Assembly: GCA_009667805.1 (NCBI GenBank)
Contig: CM019065.1
Span: forward strand, 16,690,952-16,754,951
Length of the DNA: 64,000 nucleotides
Source: Leptobrachium leishanense
Taxonomy: Eukaryota; Chordata; Amphibia; Anura; Megophryidae
Reading direction: 5' to 3'
Below are positions 31,683-42,950 of the stretch, piece after piece (within the stretch, counting starts at the first letter, position 1; each line of letters opens with the position of its first letter). The translations under genes were made by a program, and so were the position numbers. The notes beneath the pieces are model-generated. The model did no database searches. It saw nothing but the letters and a program-made list of their open reading frames with translations, and was not told where the DNA came from.

Positions 31683-31893
31683 TCGGGAGCAGCGAAGAAA
31701 GAGAGGGGCTGCTTCCGGGGGAGTGGCTTATGGACTGGATGGGGAGGAGCTGGGGAGCTTGGTCCCCCTCCCCACGTTGGGGAAGGGAGGACTGTTTGTT
31801 TTCTGTTAATTTTCAATAAAGTTTTCTTCGCTGCTGTTGGGGCAGTTAAGAGAGAACAGCAAATACGAAGCCTCCGTGTCCTGCCTTAAAATC
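31683..31893. repeat. right inverted terminal repeat of DIRS
   Basis: Contains GAGTGGCTTATGGACTGGAT, the AATAAA at 31815-31820 and the outer end TACGAAGCCTCCGTGTCCTG. Pairs with the left terminal repeat. Confidence 0.92.
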
Positions 31894-32259
31894 CCGATTT
31901 GTACGCACACACCACAAATGATAGTTTTTATTGAATAAACGTTTTGTTTACTTCTAAAACAAAATATAAATTGAACTGTAATATATGTCTATGTGCAGGG
32001 GTAAATAATAAATAAATATTTTGTGCTTTGGTTAACAAAAACCTCAAAATTAACATTGCTGTACGGAATTATTACTTGCTTGATGGCGGCGGCCATCTTT
32101 AATACGTCACACTCAGCTACACGCAGCATCTCCTTGGGTCGCTGCAAGTGCTAAGTTAGCAGTGCTGAGCGCTGAGCTGCTGAACGCTGTTCAATGGCAA
32201 GTTGCTAACTTAGCACTTGCAGCGGCTGAGGTATTGAACGCGCCTCTGGTTTTTCCATC
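31894..32259. other. intron stretch with perfect 21 bp inverted repeat
   Basis: GCTGCAAGTGCTAAGTTAGC plus A (32141-32161) pairs exactly with 32203-32223, leaving a 41-base loop that itself contains shorter complementary words. Remainder unassigned. Confidence 0.75.
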
Positions 32260-32640
32260 AATGGGTTTTTTCTCCCCTGATGGCACAGCGGGCATATTCC
32301 AAGATGGCAATGCCAGGATTCACTGAGCTCAAATTGTGCGAAAGTGGTTGAGGGAGCACAAGACCTCATTTTCACACATGGATTGGCCACCGCACAGTCC
32401 AGACCTTAACCCCATTGAGGTTAATCTTTGGGATAATGTGCTGGAGAAGACTTTACGCAGCGCCGCGACTCTCCCATCATCAATACAAGATCTTGGCCAC
32501 AAATTAATGCCACTCTGGCGCCAATAAATGCTGTGACGGAGCACGAGCTTATTGACACGATGCCGCGGCGAATATGTGCCGCGATCACAGCAAAAGGCGA
32601 CCCAACCACATATTACAGTGTGTGAGTTTTGTTCTTAGGG
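32260..32640 (+). mobile_element. Tc1/mariner-like transposase fragment
   Basis: On the + strand: [20 protein letters not shown] followed by [19 protein letters not shown] at about 32338-32460, the DDE-domain C-terminal part of a Tc1-like transposase. One extra residue interrupts the usual NPIE-x-LWD spacing. Stops and shifts surround it; no terminal repeats found. Different subfamily from 17741-18087 and 55499-56692. Confidence 0.82.
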
Positions 32641-32927
32641 CCAGGCAGTATGTATTAAGCATAAATAAAAAGCTGTATGTGTCCTTTACAGAGCGTTATA
32701 TAATATGTGGGGGATGCCGTAGATAAGGATGCCGGAAATCTCAGGAGAACATGAGCAGAGCAAAAACTGCAAACATGCACTGGGCCTTAAAACCGCCTCA
32801 GTCCTCAAGGGGTTAAGGTTGTCGTTTGAGCACACTGGGTACTTTCACTGTACTGAGGAGCCCAGATAGTATTTCAGTCTCCTCTCTGGTTGTACTCCAT
32901 GATTTGAGCTTGTCCTCTCCTTTCCAG

Positions 32928-33119
32928 GACGGCTCTGTCCAGGCGCAGTCCAACCTCAGCTTTCTGTCCGTGCTGAAAGCGCCGTTTGAAGCGCTGACCT
33001 CCCTCAGCCCCAAGGAAATGCCGGCAAAGTTCTTGCATCTGCTGAACCTGATCCGAGTCATCTGGGTCAACTCTCCGTATTACAACACCCGGGAGCGTCT
33101 CACCGCCCTCTTCCGCAAG
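32928..33119 (+). CDS. DNAH2: DNAH2 exon e
   Basis: Encodes DGSVQAQSNLSFLSVLKAPF to NTRERLTALFRK, with the conserved VIWVNSPYYNTRERL. Acceptor CCTTTCCAG ends at 32927; donor GTGAGG at 33120. Length 192, phase 0 to 0. Confidence 0.97.
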
Positions 33120-33326
33120 GTGAGGGATCATCCGGGGCCGCTCATCAGCCCAAGTCTTCGCCCGTTAATGTGGCCGTCATGATGATATGTATTTTTGGGG
33201 GATTTATAACCTGGACACAGTTTAAAACCATTGCTGGAAGCATAAAATGCATCATACAGGGTGCGTGAGCAGATCTTGGTATCGGCTGATGATCTGAGTC
33301 CATCGTGTGTGTCTTTATTCTCCCAG

Positions 33327-33484
33327 GTGAGCAACGAGCTGATCCACCTTTGCAGCCGCCAGATCTCTCTGGATCGTATCTTCGACGGGTACGTGACGCC
33401 GAGCAGGCAGGTCCTGATGGATTGCATCCAGTGCTGCACGTCATGGAAAGAGCAGTACCTGAAGGCCTCCCGCCTCCACAACAG
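33327..33484 (+). CDS. DNAH2: DNAH2 exon f
   Basis: Encodes VSNELIHLCSRQISLDRIFD through LKASRLHN. Acceptor TTCTCCCAG ends at 33326; donor GTAGGA at 33485. Length 158, phase 0 to 2. The exon starts with GTGAGC, so the acceptor is immediately followed by a donor-like hexamer. The preceding intron is 207 bases. Confidence 0.96.
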
Positions 33485-33655
33485 GTAGGATATTGCACCG
33501 TGCCACGCTGCCTTCACCAGCAGGTTTGCATCCACAGGGGCCACGCTCCCTAACCCAGAGCCGTAAGCCAGTCACTGCAGCTCTCGGCCTCGAGGCTTGG
33601 CTGCTCAAAAAAGCCACACTCATCCAAAGGGTCACTCGGCTATGGAGACACTTGA

Positions 33656-34365
33656 GGGGTTATTCAAAGAGCACCGAAATTTCACCGCTCTGTCATTCGG
33701 CGCAATTGGGTGCGATTCGGCAAGTTCAATTTACTGACCCTGCGGTGAATACAGTCCTCCGACTGGATCCGCCGAATGAATCCGCCGAACGCAGCCACAA
33801 ACCGCCGAATACCGCCAACAAAAGTCGGGCAGCCGCCGAACAATTTTTAAAAGGAGTTTAATACAAAAACAATGCAAAAAATGCCTGGAAATAAAATCTA
33901 AGGTTCTATGGATAACAATAAAAAAAAAAGTCTGTTACAGAATAAAATAAAAAAAACGGCATTTAAAAAAAAAAAAAATCCCGAAAAATGCCTAAAAAAA
34001 TTAAGAGACTTTTTGCTGCAAATGAAAAGAATAAACAGTTGAATAAAAATTTTATAAAAACGTGGAATATTTTTTTAACATTGAAACCTATGGGATTCGC
34101 CTGAATAGACCTGCCGAATGAAACCACCGAACAGCAGGGCATTTCACTGACATTTCTCTGCTGTTCAATGTCAATAGATTAACCATTGCTTCTCTATGGG
34201 GGATTTCACTGCCCTTGAACAGGCACCGTATTTCGCTGGCAATTCACCAAAATTTGGTGCACTGCCAGCTTTCTGAATAGAGGAATGGCCACGAAATGTC
34301 ACCGTACGGGGAAATTCACTGTTTGGTGCAATTCGAGGCCAATTCAGCTCTCTCTGAATAACCCC
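33656..34365. mobile_element. MITE family 3, copy 1 (GGGGTTATTCAAAGAG termini)
   Basis: Starts GGGGTTATTCAAAGAGCACC and ends CTCTCTGAATAACCCC. Inner landmarks: ATTGAAACCTATGGGATTCG, GAACAGCAGGGCATTTCACT, TTCTCTATGGGGGATTTCAC. Relatives at 57641-58440 and 60213-61076. Non-coding. Confidence 0.88.
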
Positions 34366-34586
34366 TTAGGCTAATCCTGACTCTGACGGGAGTCGCTTCC
34401 CGGCACAGTGAAGTCAAACTGTAAAAGAGGAGAAAGTCTCTGACTGACAGCAGGAGAGTCATCTTATGGAACCAATCACTGATTTGATTGACAGGCGAGG
34501 TGGAGGTACAGAGTGTAGAGTTTTAAAGGAAGCCTATATTCACTAACCGCGATTTTGACCGCGACGTTCACCTAGTTGCAAACAAG
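34366..34586. other. intron stretch, nothing assigned
   Basis: Nothing recognised. Confidence 0.4.
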
Positions 34587-35534
34587 TGTAGCGCTCACCC
34601 CCGGAGGAGCCGCTGATTAACCCCAGGATAATCTCACCGCACCAGGAAATCACTATACACCAGCACTGTTTTGGATTTTCTATATTATATACTTTACTGA
34701 TCCCAATAAAGCCGCATATAATGCACATATACGGTATTTGAATGACAGGAATTCGTAACGCGGGAAAAGCACGCAGCAGAAATTAAACAGTTAACCCCCT
34801 CAGTTCTGGAGTGTAAGTCCCGTGAAATGGCTCAAAAATATATATATGTGGTGTCTAGGGTACCCGGGTACTGTGTTCAACTGGCCAGTGAACGAAAAGA
34901 GCAATCTTCGACTAGTCACCGTTGGGTCCCTGTGAATTGAAGCAATATAACAAGTGTGCGTTTTCTTTTTGGAACCGTGGGCCTGGAGGCCTCTCACCCA
35001 TCCATCAAACGAACTGTCCAGCACTCGATGCCTCAACCAAAGGATCTTTCTCCGTGTTGAACTGGGACTCTGTGCCAACGAATCTGCTCCCTGCTTGCCG
35101 AATCTCCGCAACTGGAACAAACGATCTGCCGCCTGCACTCCCGTTCGATCGTCGCGGCCTCCTAACGCGGGGTCCTGCTGAAACCAGCTTGTCCTCCAAA
35201 TCTCTCAGGGCTGAGTATGTAGTTGACAGCATGATCTCCGTCCCGATCTCCAGCCCGAATAAAGCAGCGACCGCACTCTGGCCTGGTTGTGATCCTTGAC
35301 GATTCCAGCGTGCGTCCTACACCTCTCGTTGCTCTGCTCACACTCCACGTGCCAAACACGAGGCTGCCGATGTATATCCTCCGCTTTGTTCAACCCACTT
35401 CCTGTCCTCAAGCTAAGGGTGCTGGGAGATGGAGTCCGCTTTGTCCAGCATAGTCCACAATGTCTCCAGCACTATCTCCCCCTTGTGGCAGCCATAGTCC
35501 AATGCACCAGAGCTAATATTAAAGCAGCGCTACA
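34587..35534. mobile_element. solo LTR
   Basis: Ends TGTAGCGCT and AGCGCTACA are inverted 9-mers with TG...CA. A 4 bp CAAG lies on both sides (34583-34586, 35535-35538). An AATAAA is present near 34706. 948 bases with no coding region; strand uncertain. Confidence 0.75.
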
Positions 35535-36036
35535 CAAGGGTTAACTAATTCCCATTGGTGCAACTACATTCAACTTCGTCAGTCCAGAGAAGCAAGATCT
35601 AACACCGGCAGGCGACATTGCTTCAAGCATTGGTGAGCAACAGCACCACGGCTTTTTTTCACTGACCTATTTAATGTAAAAAAAGGAGTTATTTCTAAGT
35701 TTCCCACCTCCCCCCTGGTTCCAGCACCATGTTAACGGGGGACTGAGCACAGCTTACAGAGAGTCCTCCAGGTCAACCCTCTGCACGCTCTGTGTGCTGC
35801 TCTGCCTGTCACTTATAACGTGACAATCAGACACTGCAGCAGTTACAGCGATCAGAGGGCGGTCCTGTAGGAAGCTCTCTACCCACACCTGTCTTCCTCA
35901 CTGCGGCATGCCACAGTCACATGGTGGAGGGGGAGCTTAAAGTGACACATATAGAGGAAAATATCACACAATGGATGCGCCCTGTGACACATATAGAGGA
36001 AAATAACATACAATGGATACTCCCAGTGACACATAT
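35535..36036. other. intron stretch with short tandem repeat at its end
   Basis: Nothing recognised until about 35939, where GTGACACATATAGAGGAAAA repeats about every 42-46 bases up to the LTR at 36037; another partial unit resumes at 36925. Confidence 0.6.
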
Positions 36037-36928
36037 TGTAACGGGGGGAGGTAGCGCCCACTAGAGATTAGCGAAGCTGAGATCCTTAAGGACTGATAAA
36101 TATGCTTGACGTTTAAACACTGCTTGGTAGATTCAGATTTATATGCTTGAGGAAGGGATAATGAGCGGTTACTAAGCACTAAAGGTTTCGAGACCGATAG
36201 ACCACTTAGAGCACGTTCAGAAACACAAAGATACGTCAGACAGTTGGTGAATTGCTTGGACTGCAGGGCAGTCAGGAAAGATGGCGCTTTAACGTTTTCT
36301 GATAAACGGAGCAGGTCGGCGGTACTTTATGATAGTCAGTGGCAACACATACATATCGGGGTCTATCTTTGGTACAGTATCTAGTATATTTGATAGTGAG
36401 AGCACACTGAACATGAGCCGCATATAAACGGTACCTTTCGATCGCAGTACTTATATACATGTGTAGCAAGAAAACACGAGCCCTTGGTTGGGTATAGGAA
36501 CCTAATGAGGCCACAGACGATACCCACAACTTAGAAGGGACAACACCCCAGTAACGTGTAAACACCCCAGCGGAAATCATGGGGTTACACCACCAAAGCA
36601 CCACATAGGCGTTCGTAAACGAGCAGCAATAGAATGGTCAGAGCAAGCCGGGTCAAAAAGCAGGAGCAGGGATCGTATCCAGAAACGGGTTGGCAACAAA
36701 AAATCAATACACAGAGTAAGTTAGCGTTGCGGGAACAGAACTCCACGACAGGGCAACGAGGCAACTCCTCGCGCCCTGTTTTAAACCCGGCGGCTTCTTG
36801 TGACCATGCCAGGCCCCGCCCCCTCGGACGCCGCTCGGCCATTCCCCAGTGCTGGCAGACGAACAGCTCTTGGCACAGGACCTTGCCGAGACCCCCCAGG
36901 CAGCACAGCATGGGCTGAGGATATGACA
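36037..36928. mobile_element. probable solo LTR inserted in a short tandem repeat
   Basis: Left end TGTAACGGGGGGAGG; the right end, read on the minus strand, starts TGTCATATCC. Flanks CATAT (36032-36036) and CCTAT (36929-36933) agree at four of five. The repeat unit that it interrupts continues on the right (GACACCTATAGAGAGAAAT). Probably an LTR on the minus strand, but boundaries are less secure than for the other LTRs. Confidence 0.55.
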
Positions 36929-37430
36929 CCTATAGAGAGAAATATTTTCTTAACTAAACACAGAAGATAAAAACAAAACACATGTAAAATATCAGCAACA
37001 TCACATAAATGCAATAAGGACATGGTATTATTTGGGGGTACTGGCCCTTTTTAAGAACTGACTATATACTTTTTCTTACTTTAAATAGGTCATTGAAAAA
37101 CACTGGGGAGGCACATGTCCTGTCACATGGGTAAAAGTCATTCCATGATAGGGGCAATTTACAGAGGCGATCTCAGATGTAAACAATAGTAAAAATGACC
37201 CTGGACAACTTCAACTGAAATTACCGGGGGGGACTGAGGTGAAATCTGCGCTGAATGAACATCAGAAACCTATCAAACGATCCTGGACGTCTGTGGCAGA
37301 GATTACAGTGGAAAATACAGAGAAATATGGTGGCAGCTTCCATGAACGGCTCATATTAAATAATACATGGAGGCCTCGCAGGAAGGCCGGGCACCAGCTT
37401 ATTCATATAGGGTTCATCATCATGTGCTGT
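36929..37430. other. intron stretch, nothing assigned
   Basis: Nothing recognised. Confidence 0.4.
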
Positions 37431-37768
37431 GAAATGTGTGCCGGTGTGACTGTGTCTGTCTTTGTGTACCTGCCCGTGTGTGTCTGTCTTTGTGTACCTG
37501 CCTGTGTGTGTCTATGTCTGTCTTTGTGTGCCTGCCCGTGTGTGTCTATGTCTGTCTTTGTGTGCCTGCCTGTGTGTGTCTCTGTCTATGTCTGTATTTG
37601 TGTGCCTGCCTGTGTGTCTGTCTTTGTGTGTCTGCCCGTGTGTGTCTTCATCTGTCTTTGTGTGCATACCTGTGTGTGTCTATGTCTGTCTTTGTGCGCC
37701 TGTCTGTGTGTGTCTATGTGTGTGTGTGCCTGTCTGTGTGTGTCTCTGTCTGTGTGCCTGTCTGTTTT
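37431..37768. repeat. TG-rich minisatellite (GTGTGTGTCTATGTCTGTCT)
   Basis: Units of about 36-48 bases with TTTGTGTGCCTGCCTGTGTG. All three + frames are open as cysteine/valine-rich repeats, a compositional artefact. It lies 136 bases before exon g. Confidence 0.9.
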
Positions 37769-37903
37769 TTTTTTCTTCTTGATTTAATCTCTTGCTGATT
37801 GGATTCTGAATCATCTGTAAGTCAGAGATGTTTATGATAATGTCACAGATCTGAGAGGGAAAACTGATTCCTGTTACTGACCGGGAGGTGTTTCATGATT
37901 TAG

Positions 37904-37991
37904 GTTTTCCAAGGTCGGATGGGTTCTGGATCAGACAAGCATCTTCGCTCAGGTGGACGCGTTTATACAGCGATGTAAAGACCTGCTGGAG
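37904..37991 (+). CDS. DNAH2: DNAH2 exon g
   Basis: Encodes FSKVGWVLDQTSIFAQVDAF to RCKDLLE after completing the split Arg codon from exon f. Acceptor GATTTAG ends at 37903. The donor is GTGGGT at 37992; a stronger-looking GTGAGA at 37996 would break the phase with exon h, which begins VCLC, so it is not used. Length 88, phase 2 to 0. The next intron is 19.3 kb. Confidence 0.93.
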
Positions 37992-38034
37992 GTGGGTGAG
38001 AGCAACGCACAAACGATGAAGCAAGCAGACTGTG

Positions 38035-38075
38035 TCTGTGTCCCTTCCTGTAGAATATCACAGACGGGGTGTGGC
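38035..38075. repeat. isolated unit of the 44 bp minisatellite
   Basis: GTCCCTTCCTGTAGAATATC followed by ACAGACGGGG matches the array at 39245-40409, more than 1.1 kb away. Confidence 0.8.
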
Positions 38076-39244
38076 AGATTAGATATAGATATATTGATAC
38101 AAATCTATTTATATATATATATATATATCTCTGTATATATACCGGGGTCATTTTGCACAGCTGCACTAGTAAAAACCTCAGTTTTTAGTGTGTTCTAGGA
38201 AAGCAATTAAAATGTTAATGATCCTTGTCTCTGTGAAGCCATAGAAGGTGTGAATGGGGGGAAATTGCCCCTTTTTGTTCTGCTCAGCAGGTGGGAGGTG
38301 CAATTGCTCATGGCAGGGAAAAAGGGTCAGCCTGAGCGGCACCACAAGTGCATATCAAAGAAGCAATCGTATCCTTTGATCAGAGACGATCTTTGGATAA
38401 TTGCTATTACAGCTGTGCGTTAAGATTAAAGAAGCAGTGCACTGAGCATGCCCAGGAGTGGGAATTCTGGGAATTGTAGTGAGTGGGCTGTACCCTCTAT
38501 GGGCTGTATTTTGAATGAACTGAAAACTCTATATATTCTGAAACACGCCATGTGGCTGGGCCTTTGTCCACTTGGGGTTCATGTAAGAAGTGAGGATTTT
38601 GGCCTGCGGTTTCCAAGCTCCAGCCCCAGGAGTCACAGATGTCCTTTAGCTTACTGACGTGTGAGTAGGTTCTGTGTTTTAATCTTCTTAATTTCTTGCT
38701 GTTTGTTAAATTATCATATAAATTTTTCTGTAACTCTAAATGCACAGTGATATACATAATTTGTTACATCATAATAAAATTTAAAACTTATTAAGCTCTG
38801 CTTCTGCCTGATATTCGATCCACGCTAACTGAAGGACTGGATTATCATGGAGATTTGCCTTTGTTTAAGCTCAAGTCTATATACTAAACTGTGAGTTGTG
38901 GTGGGGTGCATGACCAGAGCTTCAAACCGTCTCTGGTTCAGGCGGTAAGGCCCTTGGGTAAAAAGGTCAGTTTGTGGTGCAGTGTGACGAATAGAATAAG
39001 AAGAGTGGGTACAGGAATTGTGGGCAACGTAGTCAGGATTCCGGGTCGAGTGTAGACGGATACTGAGTTGCAACCCTGTGATCATTTCATCACGTTTGCG
39101 TTCCCGTCGCGAGCGAAGGCATTGCTGGGACAGTTAGGCAAGCGCGCGCGGGGGATTGTTAGCCGTGTAGTCATTATTTTGGGTCTAGGATAGACAGTGA
39201 TTTGCTTAACCCTGAGCTCTTCATCGCGGCGCGCGTTTTTGTGA
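38076..39244. other. intron stretch, nothing assigned
   Basis: A short (TA)n lies at 38110-38128. No exon or repeat family recognised. Confidence 0.45.
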
Positions 39245-40409
39245 CAGGGGGCGTTGTGAGTCTGTCCCTTCCTGTAGAATATCACAGACAGGGGGCGCTG
39301 TGAGTCTTTCCCTCCTCGCAGAATATCACAGACAGGGGGCGCTGTGAGTCTGTCCCTCCTCGCAGAATATCACAGACAGGGGGCGCTGTGAGTCTGTCCC
39401 TCCTCGCAGAATATCACAGACAGGGGGCGCTGTGAGTCTGTCCCTCCTCGCAGAATATCACAGACAGGGGGCGCTGTGAGTCTGTCCCTCCTCCTGCAGG
39501 GTGACACAGACAGGGGGTGCTGTGTGTCTGTCCCTCCTCCTCGCGTTGAGATGGGGTCGTTTTAACAGTTGTATGTGTTTTCTCTTTTCTTTCTAACCTG
39601 ACGGATTAAGCATTTTGCCCTTACTCAATGAGGGCGTAGTTTATTGTGGTTTGGCTACATGATTTATGCATGCTTTGCACGACCTTTTTGAATATACTGT
39701 TGCCTTTAACGTTGAACTTTGTTTGCAATTTGGATCAGTATGCTATGGTCTCCTTTGTATTAAGCTTAATCAATGGTGTATTACTCTGCATTTTACTATA
39801 CCTGCATTTTACTATACATTTTAATAATATATATTATTTGTGGGAACCATGTCTGGTTAATTAATCCTTGGGATTGAAATTGGCAAACTCTACCCACTTT
39901 ATAAATTGGTGTCCAGAACAGTCTCACCAGCAACCAATTATGGTACTGACTGGCTTCCCATTATAATCAGTGCTTTGGCGTGTTATATAGCAACCTAGCC
40001 TGTTACCACATAGTGCACATTATTCCCTTCAGTGGGCGGTATGGTTATCCACCCTGTGTACGGAGGATCGCACTTTGATTCACTCAATTTCGTTTTTTAA
40101 CAATTGTGATTATATTGTACTCGTTTAATAAAGTTATTTAGGTAGCCGGTGTCTACCGTCTTTTGTTCGATTATTCAATAGGGTTATGCCCATGTTGACA
40201 CTGGCTTTACTTCAAATCCCCCGGTGTCTTTAGTGTTGTTTTTTCTTGTCCCTCCTCCTGCAGTGTGACACAGACGGGTGGCGCTATGAGTCTGTCCCTC
40301 TTGGAGGGTGACACAGACAGGGGACGTTGTGAGTCTGTCCCTTCCCGTAGAATATCACAGAGAGAAGGTGCTGTGAGTCTGTCCGAATACTACAGACAGG
40401 GGGCTCTAT
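39245..40409. repeat. 44 bp minisatellite (ACAGACAGGGGGCGCTGTGA), interrupted
   Basis: About seven units at 39245-39540 and three to four more at 40243-40409. Unit: CACAGACAGGGGGCGCTGTG, AGTCTGTCCCTCCTC, then GCAGAATAT or CTGCAGGGTGA. The last unit runs directly into the retroviral LTR at 40410. Confidence 0.93.
39542..40242. mobile_element. unclassified insertion within the 44 bp array
   Basis: About 700 bases unrelated to the array split it; TCCCTCCTCCT occurs on both sides (39530-39540 and 40248-40258). The segment has AATAAAGTTATTT near 40127 and T-rich ends, suggesting an LTR or other retroelement piece. Class not established. Confidence 0.45.
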
Positions 40410-41148
40410 TGTAACCGGAATCCACTTGGTTCACTCGGGACGAGGCCGGGCCGGCACGGACAAGGATTGACTGAACACGAGTCTCTTCAGGAAAGGCAAA
40501 CTTTATTGTGATATCACAACAGATGCTCAAACAGGATTCAATCGCAAAGAATGAGCCCCCCGTACCCAGTGACATGAGGTCTTATATCCCAAATACATAA
40601 TTAGGTACATCCCAATTAGCCCACCTCCCGGTGACACTATTCCACCCCACGTGGGTCTGTACCTCCCTTAATTGAATACAAAGAACATTGGTCATAAATT
40701 GGCAAGCTTCATGTTATTCTGACACAAGAAGATTTACTTCTGCTCTAGATCCTGCCTGTACCCACCTCCCTTGCGCTTGTTTAGATAAGGCCTGGTCTGG
40801 TCTTCTCACTCCTCATTGTCCCAGCTGCAGGCTTCTGTGACCTTGATGTATCCATCCCTCATCCTGTCTCTCCGTGCCAGCAACGGCTCGGATCTTCCCT
40901 ATTTTAATTGCTTTTACTGCTGATCTAACACATTCCTAAGACTCTATGTAAACTTCATTCTAATTCCAACTAATATCTACCTAGTTATATTCAAGTGAAC
41001 CAATATTCTGCACAAGATGGCCGCCTGGCTCAGAATGGCGACCGTCTTCTTGCCTGAATCTCCTTCACTATGAGTCTGTCCCTCCCCCTGCAGGGTGACA
41101 CAGACAGGGGGCGCTATGAGTCTGTTCCTCCCCCTACAGGGCGACACA
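40410..41148 (-). mobile_element. 3' LTR of the endogenous retrovirus (left LTR)
   Basis: On the minus strand it begins TGTGTCGCC and ends GGTTACA. A TATA-like GATATAAG (40583-40590) precedes AATAAA (40502-40507). It is 739 bases, the same length as the right LTR, with about seven to eight base differences seen by eye, so the insertion is fairly young. The first 90 bases (minus strand) contain two units of the 44 bp minisatellite that also flanks the element. Confidence 0.95.
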
Positions 41149-41160
41149 TTCCCCCCTTGG
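41149..41160 (-). other. polypurine tract of the endogenous retrovirus
   Basis: On the minus strand CCAAGGGGGGAA lies directly before the 3' LTR, the normal position for the plus-strand primer. Confidence 0.85.
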
Positions 41161-41197
41161 CTCAAGTCTCAGGTTCTCCTCCTGAGACTTGTAGCCA

Positions 41198-42938
41198 CTA
41201 CACTCCACTAGTGTTATCCTTGAACTCCTCGTACTTTAGGGGACCTATTTTTGTTGGGAACATGTTTTGTGGGATTATCAGTGGTATCTTTTGTATCTGT
41301 GTAGGTGTCAGTGCTCTCTTGCATAGTGGCCATAGACATAGCCCTATGCGGTACAGTAGTGTCCCTACGACCAAGATCACCACCAACATCAAAATCATGG
41401 ATCCAATCTGCGAAATAAATCTCAGGATGTATCCGAACCAATCTCCGATTGCTCCGAACCCACGGAGTGGATTCCAGCCTTCAGCAGGGATCCGTCTTGC
41501 TGTGTTCTGCAACTGTGCTACTTTCTCCTGGTGATCTTGGATTACCTGGTAATAGTCAGGGACGTCATGTGTGGTGTTATTGATGAATGTGCAACATTCA
41601 TAATGCATTGTCATCTCACACAGTCCATTCAGAGCTGCAATGATCTGTTCCAGTGCCATATCATGTATCATTTGTACCTTTCGTATCTCTCGTACTTCCA
41701 GGTTCAGCAACTGAATGTCCATACTAGTCTTATTCAAAATTTCGTCCATCAGACTGGCATAACTGTTCATTCTTGCCATCAACTCTCTTCCCCATCCAGT
41801 CCATGCTGGAAACCATGCCCACACCCGATTCGCTTTCTTAAACAACTCTCTCTTCTGTTTCTCAAACACCAGTGGGTACCTAGGGTGTAGTGCTGTGTCT
41901 GTATCCGTGTCATCTCCCCTTACTCTCTGAATTGGAATCAGTTTAGCCAGATAACACATTCCCGTTATTGTCGGTGGTACCCATGTGTAACACACCCTTT
42001 CACAACACACCTGGTTACCCCCCTTTCAATATAAATGGTGATAAATATAATGTTCCCTTTGATATTTCTAACATCAGTTGTCTCAGTCGTCTCATCATAT
42101 CCAATGCACTCTGCCTACCATTGGTCACATTCGCAATTACCACCTCTTGGTCTCTAGTGATCTTTCTACATCGTATATATCGAAAATTCGCCTGCTCCTT
42201 TGTGTTGAATGTGTAAATGTACGATGTCCAGTTGAACTTACTTGAATTACACAACCCTCCCCCATTACTTATTTCTCTATCTGGTCCCAATTGAAAGCAC
42301 CATTCTGGTGGGTATACTGGTCCTGTTATTGGATACCCGGGAGTGAATGCCTCTGGTTTTTCTCGTGGTTCATCAAAAGCATATATTGTGACATTTCAAA
42401 ACACAAACATACTTAAATTCATTGGGACAGAGGCAAATCGTATATGGATTGTCTCTGGGTGCAGTCTACTACACACCCAGCACACAGTTTGCCCAGACTT
42501 TTTGGCATATTCATATTTAAACTTCAAAAGTAAATGTCCTTGTCGGGTAATCTCTGGGTCCGCATCTCGCCGGTATCTTTGCATAGTGTAGTTCTCCACT
42601 TTTGGACGTGTATCATTCCCAACTTGGGAGGTGTCGACTTTGTCAGTTGTGCTTGGGCACCTGGGGCAGGTCCCATAGGTTAGTCCATAAATCAAATTTG
42701 CAAGGTACAATATCAGTACCAGAAATGCCCCAAATGTCAAAATCCCTTGGGCAATTCTTTTCACAGTCACATAAACCCAATCCCTCCCCACCGGAATTTC
42801 AAAAATAAAAGTCATCTCTGGATAATCAAGGGTCGGGGCAGGGCCCCTAAAAATAGCCCTTGGGGTATCCCCCGGGGGATCCCTTTGCTCTCTTGTTGGT
42901 GGGTGGTCAGGCATTATTGTGTCCGTCAAAACACCCAC
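41198..42938 (-). pseudogene. retroviral env remnant (surface and transmembrane parts)
   Basis: Three open pieces in order: 42938-42396 (leader/early surface region with a hydrophobic segment around 42710), 42290-42015, and 42010-41198. The last has the transmembrane-subunit layout: a long helical region, then C-x7-CC (CEMTMHYECC, near 41610), then a membrane span (SMILMLVVILVVGTLL, near 41370) and a short cytoplasmic tail. The cysteine motif is of the gamma/epsilon type. A stop at 42396 and a frame change near 42010 break it. Confidence 0.82.
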
Positions 42939-42950
42939 TTGTTGAATCCT

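Larger units (their letters stand above)
26377..31893 (-). mobile_element. DIRS-type tyrosine-recombinase retrotransposon, nearly complete
   Basis: Antisense to DNAH2, about 5.5 kb. It has inverted terminal repeats (26377-26612 and 31683-31893), an internal complementary region (26849-26940), and open frames for gag, reverse transcriptase, RNase H and tyrosine recombinase in the DIRS order. No target duplication is seen; both ends carry ATC (26377-26379 and 31891-31893), consistent with recombinase-mediated insertion of a circle. The only clear coding lesion found is a 5 bp duplication between RT and RNase H. Confidence 0.93.

Noticed and set aside
37239..37798. Cysteine-rich + strand open frames
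   Set aside because: They come from a TG-rich minisatellite open in all three + frames; no signal peptide or family match.
37992..38001. Alternative exon g donor GTGAGA at 37996
   Set aside because: It would leave one extra base and break the phase with exon h, whose first codons VCLC match the protein family.
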